Position numbers and translations under genes: made by a program
NCBI RefSeq assembly: GCF_018492665.1
Contig: NZ_JAFVME010000012.1
Location: 124,001-188,000, forward strand
Length of the DNA stretch: 64,000 bases
Source of the DNA: Pedobacter sp. B4-66
GTDB lineage: Bacteria > Bacteroidota > Bacteroidia > Sphingobacteriales > Sphingobacteriaceae
Direction of reading: 5' to 3'
The notes under the pieces: model-generated
What the model saw: the letters and a program-made list of their open reading frames with translations, nothing else
Told to the model about the DNA's origin: nothing
The model's database searches: none
Part shown: in pieces, positions 35,379 through 43,757 of the stretch
How the letters are laid out: every line of letters starts with the position of its first letter
How positions within the stretch are numbered: position 1 is the stretch's first letter

Positions 35379-36182
35379 ATGAAAAAACGACTCTCTTACA
35401 TCGCCTTTTGTATCATCCTCACAATTGCTTCCTGCAAAAAGAAGGACTCTGGAATTAAACCAGAAGAAATTCCAACAGCTCTTGATAGGATTAATATTAA
35501 CGACCAGTTTGAAGCATTTTTAGAATACGATAAAAAGGATAGGCTTGTAAGATATTCAAGAGGCTCTGAGGAAGAGTATTTTGAATATAATGACAAGAAC
35601 GAGGTCGTAAAGGTTACTGAGATCAATTCCTTTACCTCCCCATCATCTAATTCCAGTGTCACCAAAATTTTTTACAAGAATGGCCTTCCTTTTTCCGGAT
35701 CCAGAATATGTAATCCCCCTTATTCTAAAAGCCCTAACCATGAATATTATGTAGATAGTGTGAGCTATAAGGTGGTAAACAATGAAGTAACGGTCATAAA
35801 ATATTTCGATCGAAAATATTATAATTATTACACTCGCGAGCTGACAAGATCAAGTACCGATACACTAGGTATACATCTGTTTTCTTATGCGAATAAGAAC
35901 CTTGTATCTGAAACGTTATCTAGAGATAACACATTAAAATATACATACGGATCAAAAAAGGGGATTTTATCTGCTAAGAAACTTCCTTTTGTGTTGTACG
36001 GGAGTGCTCTCCCAGTTTTATACGGGGAAAATGAGTTGCTAACTACCGAAGACAAAGTAGAAACCCGAACCTATAATTACACTTATAATCAGGCTGATAT
36101 TCCTGTTTCTGCAAAAGTCGTGGTGACTTATAAGGCTGATTACGCTCCAACTTCTTATAATCAAAGTTTTATTTATAAATAA
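35379..36182 (+). CDS. hypothetical lipoprotein
   Basis: A 267-residue protein with a type II signal peptide: a basic start MKKRLSYIAF, a hydrophobic stretch and lipobox IASC (Cys19), followed by KKKDSG. The remainder is Tyr- and charge-rich (for example FLEYDKKDRLVRYSRG and EEYFEYNDKNEVV), resembling YD/RHS-type beta-repeat segments common in Bacteroidota lipoproteins. It is probably outer-membrane anchored. No enzyme motif is seen. It is convergent with the response regulator gene 29 bases downstream. Confidence 0.75.
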   Translation: MKKRLSYIAFCIILTIASCKKKDSGIKPEEIPTALDRININDQFEAFLEYDKKDRLVRYSRGSEEEYFEYNDKNEVVKVTEINSFTSPSSNSSVTKIFYKNGLPFSGSRICNPPYSKSPNHEYYVDSVSYKVVNNEVTVIKYFDRKYYNYYTRELTRSSTDTLGIHLFSYANKNLVSETLSRDNTLKYTYGSKKGILSAKKLPFVLYGSALPVLYGENELLTTEDKVETRTYNYTYNQADIPVSAKVVVTYKADYAPTSYNQSFIYK

Positions 36183-36211
36183 TTCTTTTACGGAGACAAG
36201 CGGGTATTGAT

Positions 36212-36850
36212 TCAGACTTTTAAGTTTAACCTGATCAATTCGATTTTACTGTTGATCTTAAGCGTCTGATAGATATTCTTAAGATGTGTTTCAACAGTGA
36301 AAATGCTAATGAACAATTCGTTGGCAATATCTTTATTTGAAGTTGTGCCCTGATTCATAATGCGCACAATTTCAAGTTGTCGAGGAGATAGCTTAGAACG
36401 AAGTGTATAAATATCTTCATTGCCCTCTAAATCCTCCTGAACATTTGATCCGGTTAAAAAAACATCTTCATCATTAAGTACCTTTTCAATACTCTCTTTA
36501 AGTATATCTATACTCGTATCCTTAGGAATAAATCCATTTACACCGTTTTTTTTACATTGGCTAATAATTGCCGGATTGGTGTACATGGAAATGATGATGA
36601 TCTTTACTTCAGGAAGTTTTTTGCGTATTTCCAACGAGGCAGTCAAGCCATCCATAAAGGGCATATTAATGTCTAGCAAGACTAAATCCGGAGTATAGCT
36701 ATTGAGTAGATGCATTAGCTTTTTGCCGTTGTTTACTTTAGCAAGAACATTATAATTAACGAATTCGCTGGTAAGCAATTTTTCCAGCCCCTCTGCGAAG
36801 AGTTGATGATCTTCAGCAATGATGATACTAATGTTCGTTTTGGTACCCAT
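36212..36850 (-). CDS. NarL/LuxR-family response regulator
   Basis: A 212-residue two-domain regulator. I prefer the ATG at 36850; the longer frame begins at a TTG at 36862. The receiver domain begins IIIAEDHQLFAEGL and has the phospho-acceptor Asp in VLLDINMPFMDG. The C-terminal LuxR HTH is LSPRQLEIVRIMNQGTTSNKDIA plus VETHLKNIYQTL. It should bind DNA as a dimer on phosphorylation. No histidine kinase is adjacent, so it is an orphan here. It is divergent from the PhnD-like gene with a 160-base shared upstream region. Confidence 0.92.
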   Translation of the reverse strand: MGTKTNISIIIAEDHQLFAEGLEKLLTSEFVNYNVLAKVNNGKKLMHLLNSYTPDLVLLDINMPFMDGLTASLEIRKKLPEVKIIIISMYTNPAIISQCKKNGVNGFIPKDTSIDILKESIEKVLNDEDVFLTGSNVQEDLEGNEDIYTLRSKLSPRQLEIVRIMNQGTTSNKDIANELFISIFTVETHLKNIYQTLKINSKIELIRLNLKV

Positions 36851-37011
36851 ATTTATGGCCAATCAAGAGGTTATTTATAATTAAATATACGTAAGATATA
36901 TCCAATTTAGGATACCTGAAAGAAGGTAAAATGAATTAGGTGTTTTGAGTCTTATTTTTATGATTTTAATTCATTTATTTTGAATAAACATCGGATCAAA
37001 ATTTTATTGCA

Positions 37012-37950
37012 ATGAAAAAAGGGTTTTTGTTCTTAATAGCCATATTATGGTTTTTGGAATTTAATGCTTTTTCACAGAAAAAGCAGCAGGTAGTTGAAGA
37101 TAGGGTATTAAAGCTGGCTACTTATCAATATGCTGACAATAACAGAATTGCCAATATCTCGCCTTTGGCGGCCTTTCTTACTGAAAAGTTAGGAAGAAGG
37201 GTGGAAGTTAAAAGTTACCCTACAGTTCGTTCGTTTATTGAGGCTATTCAACACAATGAGGTTGATATTGCACTTATCAATACATTTGGGTACTTGCTCT
37301 TGGAGGCTTCAAAAGAAACCTATCCAATGAAACCTTTTCTGGCACTTGAGGTGGCCCCCGAAGCTGTTGACAATTATAAAACAGCAATAGTTGCTCCCGC
37401 TGGTTTCGGCATTAATAAACTTGAAGATATTAAGAGACAGGCATCGAAAACGCGTCTTTTATTAGTAGCGGAAGGCTCAACATCAGGTAACCTTGTGCCG
37501 AGGCTTGCATTTACCAAAATGGGGATTGTTGATGCGGAAAAGGATTTTAAGGCTGTTGCTTATGGGAAGAACCATAAATTGACTATTGAAGCAGTTGCCA
37601 ATGGCAATGCCGACCTTGCCGCTGTGGGGAGCACGGAGTACTTTAACTTTACAGAGAGCCCTCAAAATAAGGCTAAGGTTAAATTGGTGTGGATGTCTCC
37701 CGAAATACCTTTAGGTCCGGTGCTGATTAATAATGCTTTAACAATAGAAATGAAAGCGCATATTTCTAAAACGCTATTGGAATTGCATGAGTTACAGCCA
37801 GAATCACTTCTGGCTGTAAAAAATGGATGGAGTGAAGCAAAACAAGCTGTGAAATATATCAGGATTGATGCAGATTATTATAAGCCGTTTGAAAAACAAT
37901 TGGGTAAACGAGCTGATCTGCAAAAGATACTAAAGCAATTTGCGAATTAG
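37012..37950 (+). CDS. PhnD-like periplasmic substrate-binding protein
   Basis: A 312-residue protein with a signal peptide (MKKGFLFLIAILWFLEF, cleavage near FSQ) and a PhnD/SsuA/transferrin-type binding fold. It has LATYQYADNNRIANISPLAAF, EVKSYPTVRSFIEAI, VDIALINTFGYLLL and VAEGSTSGNLVPRLAF, the last like the phosphonate-binding STSG-type loop. The family binds phosphonates, phosphite or other oxyanions for ABC import. No permease or ATPase gene is adjacent, so it may serve a distant transporter or act as a sensory receptor for a two-component system. The nearby orphan response regulator fits the second idea. Confidence 0.85.
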   Translation: MKKGFLFLIAILWFLEFNAFSQKKQQVVEDRVLKLATYQYADNNRIANISPLAAFLTEKLGRRVEVKSYPTVRSFIEAIQHNEVDIALINTFGYLLLEASKETYPMKPFLALEVAPEAVDNYKTAIVAPAGFGINKLEDIKRQASKTRLLLVAEGSTSGNLVPRLAFTKMGIVDAEKDFKAVAYGKNHKLTIEAVANGNADLAAVGSTEYFNFTESPQNKAKVKLVWMSPEIPLGPVLINNALTIEMKAHISKTLLELHELQPESLLAVKNGWSEAKQAVKYIRIDADYYKPFEKQLGKRADLQKILKQFAN

Positions 37951-37966
37951 CCTGACGCGTTATAGT

Positions 37967-39100
37967 TTATCTCTTTAAAGGATCAAATACTGCAACCGCT
38001 ACTCTAGAGTCGGCACATCCATAATATAGGAACCATTTTTTTTGATGAAAGATTAAGCCTTCAACAAATACTGTCCCGGCTGGGTATTGTCCGCTTTTCT
38101 CAAATGATTCTGTAGGAACAAAAAATGGTTTATCTAATCTGCCAATCACTTTTTCAGGGTTTTTAGCATCAAAAAGAACTTGTCCGGCCGCATAAGTATT
38201 GGCTGTATAGTTTTTATCGGCCTGGTCGCCTGAAGCATTTTTTCCATTGTACAATACAAGTATCCCTTTATCTGTTAACAATGCAGGTGGGCCTGCCTCA
38301 GTGAGGTCGCTGTCGAAATAGTTCTTTCTTGGTTTGATCAGTTCCTTGATCTTTCCTTGTTCATCTAATGCTGGTGCCCAGTTCACCAGGTCGTCAGAGG
38401 TTGCTGCATTAAGGAACTTTTCTCCCCAGTACATTAAATATTTTCCATTCACCTTTGCAATTACTTGTTTGCCATTTACCAGTTTGGTTACGATAGAAGC
38501 TGATTTAGTGAACATGTCGTAAAATTTGCCGTTGTAAGCTTTTGCAAAAGCAGGGCCGTGTTTAGTCCACTTAATTAAATCTTTAGAAGTGGCAACACCT
38601 AGTCGGGCTACTTTTTTATTCCATTGTGTATAAAACATTACATAAGTGCCATCGCTGGTTACAGCTACCCTTGGGTCTTCACATCCTCCAGGATTTTCTA
38701 ATTCTTTTTGGTTGTCGTTGCCTGGATAAAATACGGGTTCACTTTTCCTTTTAAAGGTTAGGCCATCTGTACTATAAGCATAGCCAAGTCTGGATGTTCT
38801 GTGGCCAATTCCTACACCTGATTTATCCTCCGCCCTGTATAGTACTACAATTTCTTTTCCTTTTACGGTTGCTGCAGGGTTAAAGGTGTCGTTCGATTCC
38901 CAATCTACATATTTTCCAGATAGCGGATCCAGAAAGGTGGTGCTTGTATTTGGTGAGATGATTGGGTTTACACCTGCTGGTCTTAAGAATGGACCTAAAG
39001 CCCAAGTAGGTAATTTTTCCTGAACAGTTTGTGCGTTTGTTTGCTCTGCTGAAAGCAGAAAAAACGAGCAGATTAAAGCGAATGATAAAAGTTTTTTCAT
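37967..39100 (-). CDS. GH130-family beta-mannoside hydrolase/phosphorylase
   Basis: A 377-residue five-bladed beta-propeller glycosidase with a signal peptide (MKKLLSFALICSFFLLS, cleavage near TNAQ). Family traits are FNPAATVKGKEIVVLYRAED, GIGHRTSRLGYAYSTDGLTF, ENPGGCEDPRVAV (blade-start Glu-Asp-Pro-Arg), DLTEAGPPALL and VFVEGLIF. GH130 enzymes act on beta-mannosides. Secreted relatives in Bacteroides are beta-1,2-mannosidases, which fits export here. It follows a GH92 gene by one base, so the pair probably degrades mannose-capped glycans together. Confidence 0.88.
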   Translation of the reverse strand: MKKLLSFALICSFFLLSAEQTNAQTVQEKLPTWALGPFLRPAGVNPIISPNTSTTFLDPLSGKYVDWESNDTFNPAATVKGKEIVVLYRAEDKSGVGIGHRTSRLGYAYSTDGLTFKRKSEPVFYPGNDNQKELENPGGCEDPRVAVTSDGTYVMFYTQWNKKVARLGVATSKDLIKWTKHGPAFAKAYNGKFYDMFTKSASIVTKLVNGKQVIAKVNGKYLMYWGEKFLNAATSDDLVNWAPALDEQGKIKELIKPRKNYFDSDLTEAGPPALLTDKGILVLYNGKNASGDQADKNYTANTYAAGQVLFDAKNPEKVIGRLDKPFFVPTESFEKSGQYPAGTVFVEGLIFHQKKWFLYYGCADSRVAVAVFDPLKR

Positions 39101-39101
39101 A

Positions 39102-41399
39102 TTAATTGGTTCCGAATTGTGTGTTTGGTTGATTACCCATGATTAGTTCAAGTTTACCGCCTCGCGTAATATCCTGATGATCTAAATAGACTTTTTTATA
39201 GGGTTTGCCGTTAAGTTTTGCGCTTTGGATGTAAATGTTTTGTGCACTGTTATTTTTGGCCTCAATAGTGAATTTCCCTCCGATTTCCACCTTGTTGAAA
39301 ACCGGGCTTGTAAGCTCATATCTGGTGCTACCTGGGGTGATAGGGTGAAAACCGCTGGCGGCCATTACGTACCAGGCGGACATCTGTCCTACGTCTTCAT
39401 TGCCGACTAAACCTTCAACAGCATTGTGATATGCACGGCTACAGATTGCTCTGGTCCATTTTTGTGTAAGCCAGGGGGCACCAACTCTGTTAAATAGGAA
39501 AGGTACATGATGAACCGGTTCATTGGCATGATTGTAATAATCGTTCCACATCATGTTTTGAGGAACTTTTTCGAAGAAATTCGTGAGGTCTGCCAATACT
39601 TTTTCTTTACCTCCCATTAAGGTTGTCATTCCTTCGATGTCCTGAGGAACAAACCAGCCTTGCTGATATGGATTGGCTTCTACAGATCCATACCATTGCT
39701 TAAGTCGCCCTTCTTCTGGCCATGGAAGCCATTTTCCTTCTTTATCTTTGGGCCTGAACCATCCTTTTACCGGATCGAATATGTTCTTGTAAGATTGTGA
39801 TCTCTTGAAGTACTTTTGCTGGTCGTCGGTTTTTTTCAAAGCTTCGGCCATTTTAGAAACGCACCATTCAAAATAGGAATATTCGAGTGTATTTGAAATA
39901 CCATAAGGTTCATAAGCATAGCCAAGTGTTCCGTTGCCGTATTTCTCGACACTGGCTACCGAAAGCTGATATGCTTTGGCAACATTGAAATTTCTTAAAC
40001 CTTTGGCGTAGGCATCAGCAATTACGGACACAGCAGGATTTCCAATCATGCAGCCGCTGTAAGCATTCAGAAATTCCCAACGCTCCAAATAGTTTTCCTG
40101 TTTTTCGTCGGCCAGGGTAACCAATGAATTTATCATGTCGGTTACTACCGTTGGGTTAATTATAGTTTGTAAGGGCATCTGACTTCTAAAAACATCCCAG
40201 CCACTAAAAATGGTTCTTTTGGTAAAACCATTTGCTTTGTGGGGCTTGTGATCGCCACCAAAATATTGACCATCTGCATCCTGAAATGTGCGTGGGTCAA
40301 TTTGGGTATGGTACAGCGCTGTGTAGAAAACTATTTTCTCTTCTTCGGTGCCGCCCTCAACTTTTATTTTTGATAAGGCTTCGTTCCATAGTTTTTTAGT
40401 GTTGGCTTTTACTTTATCAAAATCCCAACCCTGAATATCCGTGTTAAGGTTCAGCTTTGCACCGTCTATGCTTACAAAGGAGATACCAGTCTTCATTGTA
40501 ACCTGCTCATTTGCTTTGGTCTCAAATTCGGTGAAAAAACCTAAGTGTTTTCCCTCTTTTTCATTTATACCTTTTAATACCGATGACTCCGCTATTTTTT
40601 GCTGGTATTTGTCGCTGGTAACATCCTCAAGCTTTCTTTTCCAGTCATTGGGAATGTCGGCCGACCATATTCCATATTGTGTTAGAGGCTTACTGAACTC
40701 GGCGTAAAAATATACGGTATAATCAGCCTTTCCGTCACCATTTCCCCAGCCGCCACCATCAGGAGTACATTTCATCCATCCCTGAATGGTATTTTTATTT
40801 ACAACTTTAATGTATTGAAGCGTGGAGGTTCCACCAACCCTTCGGGCAAGATCAATTTGTATGCGGGATTGTTTGTTTTCAGGAAAAGTAAAACGCAGCA
40901 TTCCGCTCCTTTTTGCTGCGGTTGCTTCTGCTTTGATGTGATTTTCTGTAAGTATTACTGAGTAATAACCAGCAGAGGCCTGTTCCGACTTTTTATCATA
41001 GTTAGAACGGTAGCCGGATTGGGTATCATTTGATTTACCTGCGCTGGTTTGTAGTTTTCCTGTAGTTGGCATCACCAGAAAATTTCCCAAATCACCGTAC
41101 CAGCCTATGCCGCTCATTTGAGTAAATGCAAATCCTTCAATAGAAGTATGTTCGTAACTGTAACCAGAGCCATTATCTCCACCGGTAATTGTATTTGGAC
41201 TTACCTGTACCATTCCAAATGGGGTGGTAGCTCCAGGAAAAGTTTTACCAAGACCATGATATGTGCCGGCTGCATCTGCACTGGTACTTGCGCCTATAAA
41301 GGGATTGACATAGTCGGCCGGTTGTTTTTTATCAGGCTTTTTATAAGCTGAAAGACTAATTGCAAGGATTACGAGGAAAAAGGGGTTAAGGTGTTTCAT
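39102..41399 (-). CDS. GH92-family alpha-mannosidase
   Basis: I chose the ATG at 41399 (765 residues) because it starts a signal peptide (MKHLNPFFLVILAISLSAYKK); the open frame extends 26 residues further upstream without one. GH92 markers are YVNPFIGAST at the mature start, GATTPFGMVQVSPNT, FTQMSGIGWYGDLG, TIFSGWDVFRSQMPL, EGLVGNEDVGQMSAWYVM and SGFHPITPGSTRYEL. These are Ca-dependent exo-alpha-mannosidases. The lipobox position reads LSAY where relatives usually have a Cys, so it may be periplasmic-soluble rather than lipid-anchored. It is co-transcribed with GH130. Confidence 0.93.
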   Translation of the reverse strand: MKHLNPFFLVILAISLSAYKKPDKKQPADYVNPFIGASTSADAAGTYHGLGKTFPGATTPFGMVQVSPNTITGGDNGSGYSYEHTSIEGFAFTQMSGIGWYGDLGNFLVMPTTGKLQTSAGKSNDTQSGYRSNYDKKSEQASAGYYSVILTENHIKAEATAAKRSGMLRFTFPENKQSRIQIDLARRVGGTSTLQYIKVVNKNTIQGWMKCTPDGGGWGNGDGKADYTVYFYAEFSKPLTQYGIWSADIPNDWKRKLEDVTSDKYQQKIAESSVLKGINEKEGKHLGFFTEFETKANEQVTMKTGISFVSIDGAKLNLNTDIQGWDFDKVKANTKKLWNEALSKIKVEGGTEEEKIVFYTALYHTQIDPRTFQDADGQYFGGDHKPHKANGFTKRTIFSGWDVFRSQMPLQTIINPTVVTDMINSLVTLADEKQENYLERWEFLNAYSGCMIGNPAVSVIADAYAKGLRNFNVAKAYQLSVASVEKYGNGTLGYAYEPYGISNTLEYSYFEWCVSKMAEALKKTDDQQKYFKRSQSYKNIFDPVKGWFRPKDKEGKWLPWPEEGRLKQWYGSVEANPYQQGWFVPQDIEGMTTLMGGKEKVLADLTNFFEKVPQNMMWNDYYNHANEPVHHVPFLFNRVGAPWLTQKWTRAICSRAYHNAVEGLVGNEDVGQMSAWYVMAASGFHPITPGSTRYELTSPVFNKVEIGGKFTIEAKNNSAQNIYIQSAKLNGKPYKKVYLDHQDITRGGKLELIMGNQPNTQFGTN

Positions 41400-41418
41400 T
41401 TGGTTAGTGCTTAACGCT

Positions 41419-41450
41419 GTCGTCATCTCTTCTATAGTCGGGATGACGAC
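41419..41450. repeat. 9-bp inverted repeat just upstream of the GH92 gene
   Basis: GTCGTCATC (41419-41427) and GATGACGAC (41442-41450) are a perfect inverted repeat 19 bases upstream of the GH92 ATG, separated by 14 bases. It could be an mRNA leader hairpin, a regulator site or a decayed copy of a palindromic intergenic repeat. No T-tract follows, so it is not a terminator. Confidence 0.5.
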
Positions 41451-41528
41451 CCTTCTAATAAGTATGAAGGGGAGCATATTTAAAACCTAAATTAAAATAA
41501 AATAAAGCGATTTAGCAAATCGATCAAA

Positions 41529-41560
41529 TTTGATACAAAGGTTTTTATGAATTATCGTTG
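41529..41560 (+). promoter_or_regulatory. candidate promoter of the esterase gene
   Basis: TTTG (41529-41532) and TATCGTTG (41553-41560) are spaced by 20 bases, which fits the Bacteroidota -33 TTTG / -7 TAnnTTTG arrangement with one mismatch. They end 23 bases before the ATG at 41584. Confidence 0.45.
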
Positions 41561-41583
41561 AAAATTATTAAATCACATGTATT

Positions 41584-42426
41584 ATGAGAAAAATACTTTT
41601 ATTCCTGTTTGGTGTTTTGTTATCTATTCCTGCTTTTTCGCAGAATGCAACTTACGAAACTAAGAAAGACATTAGCTATTATCCATCATCAACCAAAGGG
41701 GACGCCTACCGTGAGGAAAGGTGCAAGCTTGATGTGTACTACCCTAAAAATAAATCAAATAGTTCAACTATAGTTTGGTTTCATGGTGGTGGACTTACCG
41801 GGGGTAATAAAGAAATACCAAGAGAACTGTTGGAAAAGGGGTTCATTGTAATAGGTGTGGGTTATAGATTATCGCCTAAAGTGCGTGTGAAAGACATTAT
41901 TGAGGATGCAACTGCATCCGTTGCCTGGGCTTTTAATAACGTAGCCAGTTATGGTGGAAACAATAAGCTAATTTTTGTTTCAGGTCATTCGGCAGGGGGG
42001 TACCTGGATATGATGTTGACGTTGGATAAAAAATACCTGGCCAAGTATAATATTGACGCAGATTCTATTGCCGGAATAATTCCTTTTAGCGGACAAGCAA
42101 TCACCCATTTTACAGTGAGGCAGGAACGCAAGATAAAAGATGTTCAGCCTGTAATAGATGAGTATGCTCCATTATATCATGTGCGCCCTACGGCTCCACC
42201 AATGCTGTTAATTACAGGTGATAGGGAAATGGAAATGTTAGGCCGTTATGAGGAGAATGCTTATCTGGCAAGAATGATGAAGCTCGCAGGACATAAATCG
42301 ACCGTTTTATACGAGCTGGAAGGTTTTGGGCATGGAGATATGGCAGTTCCCGCTATGCCTTTGCTAATAAAAGAGGTAAACAGGTTAAGTAAACAGATTA
42401 AAGAAAGCAAGAAGATCGGATTATAG
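41584..42426 (+). CDS. secreted alpha/beta hydrolase (carbohydrate-esterase/lipase-like)
   Basis: A 280-residue alpha/beta hydrolase with a signal peptide (MRKILLFLFGVLLSIPAFSQ). It has the oxyanion motif WFHGGGLTGGNKE, the nucleophile elbow SGHSAGGYLDM, an Asp in LLITGDREMEM and a late His in EGFGHGDMA, as in BD-FAE/acetylesterase-type enzymes. It probably removes acetyl or other esters from glycans in the periplasm. It is divergent from the GH92-GH130 operon and may act on the same substrate. Its stop is 7 bases from the stop of the convergent zinc-ribbon gene. Confidence 0.87.
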   Translation: MRKILLFLFGVLLSIPAFSQNATYETKKDISYYPSSTKGDAYREERCKLDVYYPKNKSNSSTIVWFHGGGLTGGNKEIPRELLEKGFIVIGVGYRLSPKVRVKDIIEDATASVAWAFNNVASYGGNNKLIFVSGHSAGGYLDMMLTLDKKYLAKYNIDADSIAGIIPFSGQAITHFTVRQERKIKDVQPVIDEYAPLYHVRPTAPPMLLITGDREMEMLGRYEENAYLARMMKLAGHKSTVLYELEGFGHGDMAVPAMPLLIKEVNRLSKQIKESKKIGL

Positions 42427-42433
42427 CCAATTG

Positions 42434-42631
42434 CTATTTGTCGCCTTTGCCTACCATATAAACTTTGCGACCACATGATCCACAAGCGTATCTTTTAAGG
42501 TCAAGCCAAAATAAGAATGACTTAACTAAGGGACCTCTTCTAATTCTTGAATCAAGTTCGCCTTGTTTGCAGTATGGACATTTTTTATAGACTTTGTTAG
42601 TATTTAACCAGGCAGTTTCCGAAGCTTCCAT
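42434..42631 (-). CDS. small zinc-ribbon protein
   Basis: A 65-residue protein with two Cys pairs: KCPYCKQGE near residues 18-21 and ACGSCGRK near residues 49-52. This is the spacing of a treble-clef or zinc-ribbon fold. The middle is basic and hydrophobic (GPLVKSFLFWLDLKRY). It is transcribed alone, convergent with the esterase gene. The function is unknown. The paired Cys motifs and the sensible start make it a likely real gene. Confidence 0.62.
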   Translation of the reverse strand: MEASETAWLNTNKVYKKCPYCKQGELDSRIRRGPLVKSFLFWLDLKRYACGSCGRKVYMVGKGDK

Positions 42632-42750
42632 TTTCTTTATTCTTAATTAAATTGTTGTTAAACTCAGGTGTTTGTAAAAAAGAGAATTAAACTATTGTTA
42701 ACAAATGTAATCAATAGGTTATTTTGATACAAGAAAAAGAAAGCTTATTA

Positions 42751-42774
42751 AGTCCTGAGTTATAATGCAGGACT
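42751..42774 (-). terminator. possible terminator of the dxs-regulator operon
   Basis: AGTCCTG (42751-42757) and CAGGACT (42768-42774) form a 7-bp stem 5 bases past the stop of the CRP-AraC gene on the - strand. The following bases (TAATAAGCTTTCTTTTTC) are only moderately T-rich, so termination would be weak. Confidence 0.4.
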
Positions 42775-42779
42775 CTGTT

Positions 42780-43757
42780 TTATCTGGATTTGGCATACTC
42801 GGAAGGAGTCATGCCTGTGTGGTTTTTAAATTCCGAGAAAAATGCACTTCTTGAAGAAAAGCCCCCCTCATTTCCTAAAGCCTCAATTGTAAGGTGTTGC
42901 CAGGTAGAAGGGTTCTGAAGTTTATTTCTAACGTACCCAACTCTATAGTAATTTATGAAAGAGCTGAAACTTTTTTTGTAGTGAAAATTTAATATATGTG
43001 ATAAGAGGTGGGTAGGAATTCCAATGTCAGTTGACATTTTCGAAAGAGTTAATCCATGTTGCTTAAAAGCTTGTTGATTTAACATGTATTCTTCAATCAG
43101 CTTACAATGCATTTGTATTGCTGCATCTTTTGGCTCTTTCGTCTTTTTTAAAATTTTATTGAGTGTTTCCGGTTTTATGTCCAGCAAATCGGCAATATAC
43201 TGTGGGGGAATTCTGTTTATGTTATGATGGGTGGTAGAAAGGTAAAATTCATATTTCTCTTGTGCTGTCCCCATTCGTACTAAATTAGATCTTTGATGGG
43301 CAGATTTGTAGAAGGACTCCACAATTTTTCTGATGATAATATTCATTTCAAATGAGGTTTCCAGCCATTGGAGTAGATTGCTTATTGGTAAACCGATCAG
43401 ATGAGAATCCTCAACAGCGTAAATACTTTCCCCGGATGGCCCTTCGCCATACATTCCTTTAATTGCCGAAACCGACTCGCCTTCGAGGCAGATATAAGTA
43501 GTAAGTTTTTTTTCTTTAAGCGTGGTGTAGCCAACAACCAGTCCTTTGATTATGAAATACAAGTATTCACTTGTTTCTCCTTGTTTAAGCAGGTATTCGT
43601 TTTTCTTAACCTTTGCTTCAAATAAACAATCTCGGATCTTATCTTCAAGAGGCTTTGATAATGGATGATAAGAAGAAATATGATTAATAGCCAGATCCAT
43701 TAATTCGGGTTCTGGCTTTACAAATGGTTGGTGCCTTGGACCTGTTCTTTTAGGCAT
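42780..43757 (-). CDS. CRP-like cyclic-nucleotide-binding/AraC fusion transcription regulator
   Basis: A 325-residue fusion. Residues about 25-150 form a Crp/Fnr cNMP-binding beta-roll (ECLFEAKVKK-type start, LLKQGETSEYLYFIIKGLVVGY). Around residues 180-205, RIPPQYIADLLDIKPETLNKIL looks like a residual Crp HTH. Residues about 235-325 form a full AraC domain (TLSKMSTDIGIPTHLLSHIL, FSSRSAFFSEFKNHTGMTPSEYA). Two DNA-binding modules on one sensor domain are unusual. The ATG shares a base with the dxs stop (TAATG), so it is translated with dxs. Ligand and targets are unknown. Confidence 0.88.
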   Translation of the reverse strand: MPKRTGPRHQPFVKPEPELMDLAINHISSYHPLSKPLEDKIRDCLFEAKVKKNEYLLKQGETSEYLYFIIKGLVVGYTTLKEKKLTTYICLEGESVSAIKGMYGEGPSGESIYAVEDSHLIGLPISNLLQWLETSFEMNIIIRKIVESFYKSAHQRSNLVRMGTAQEKYEFYLSTTHHNINRIPPQYIADLLDIKPETLNKILKKTKEPKDAAIQMHCKLIEEYMLNQQAFKQHGLTLSKMSTDIGIPTHLLSHILNFHYKKSFSSFINYYRVGYVRNKLQNPSTWQHLTIEALGNEGGFSSRSAFFSEFKNHTGMTPSEYAKSR

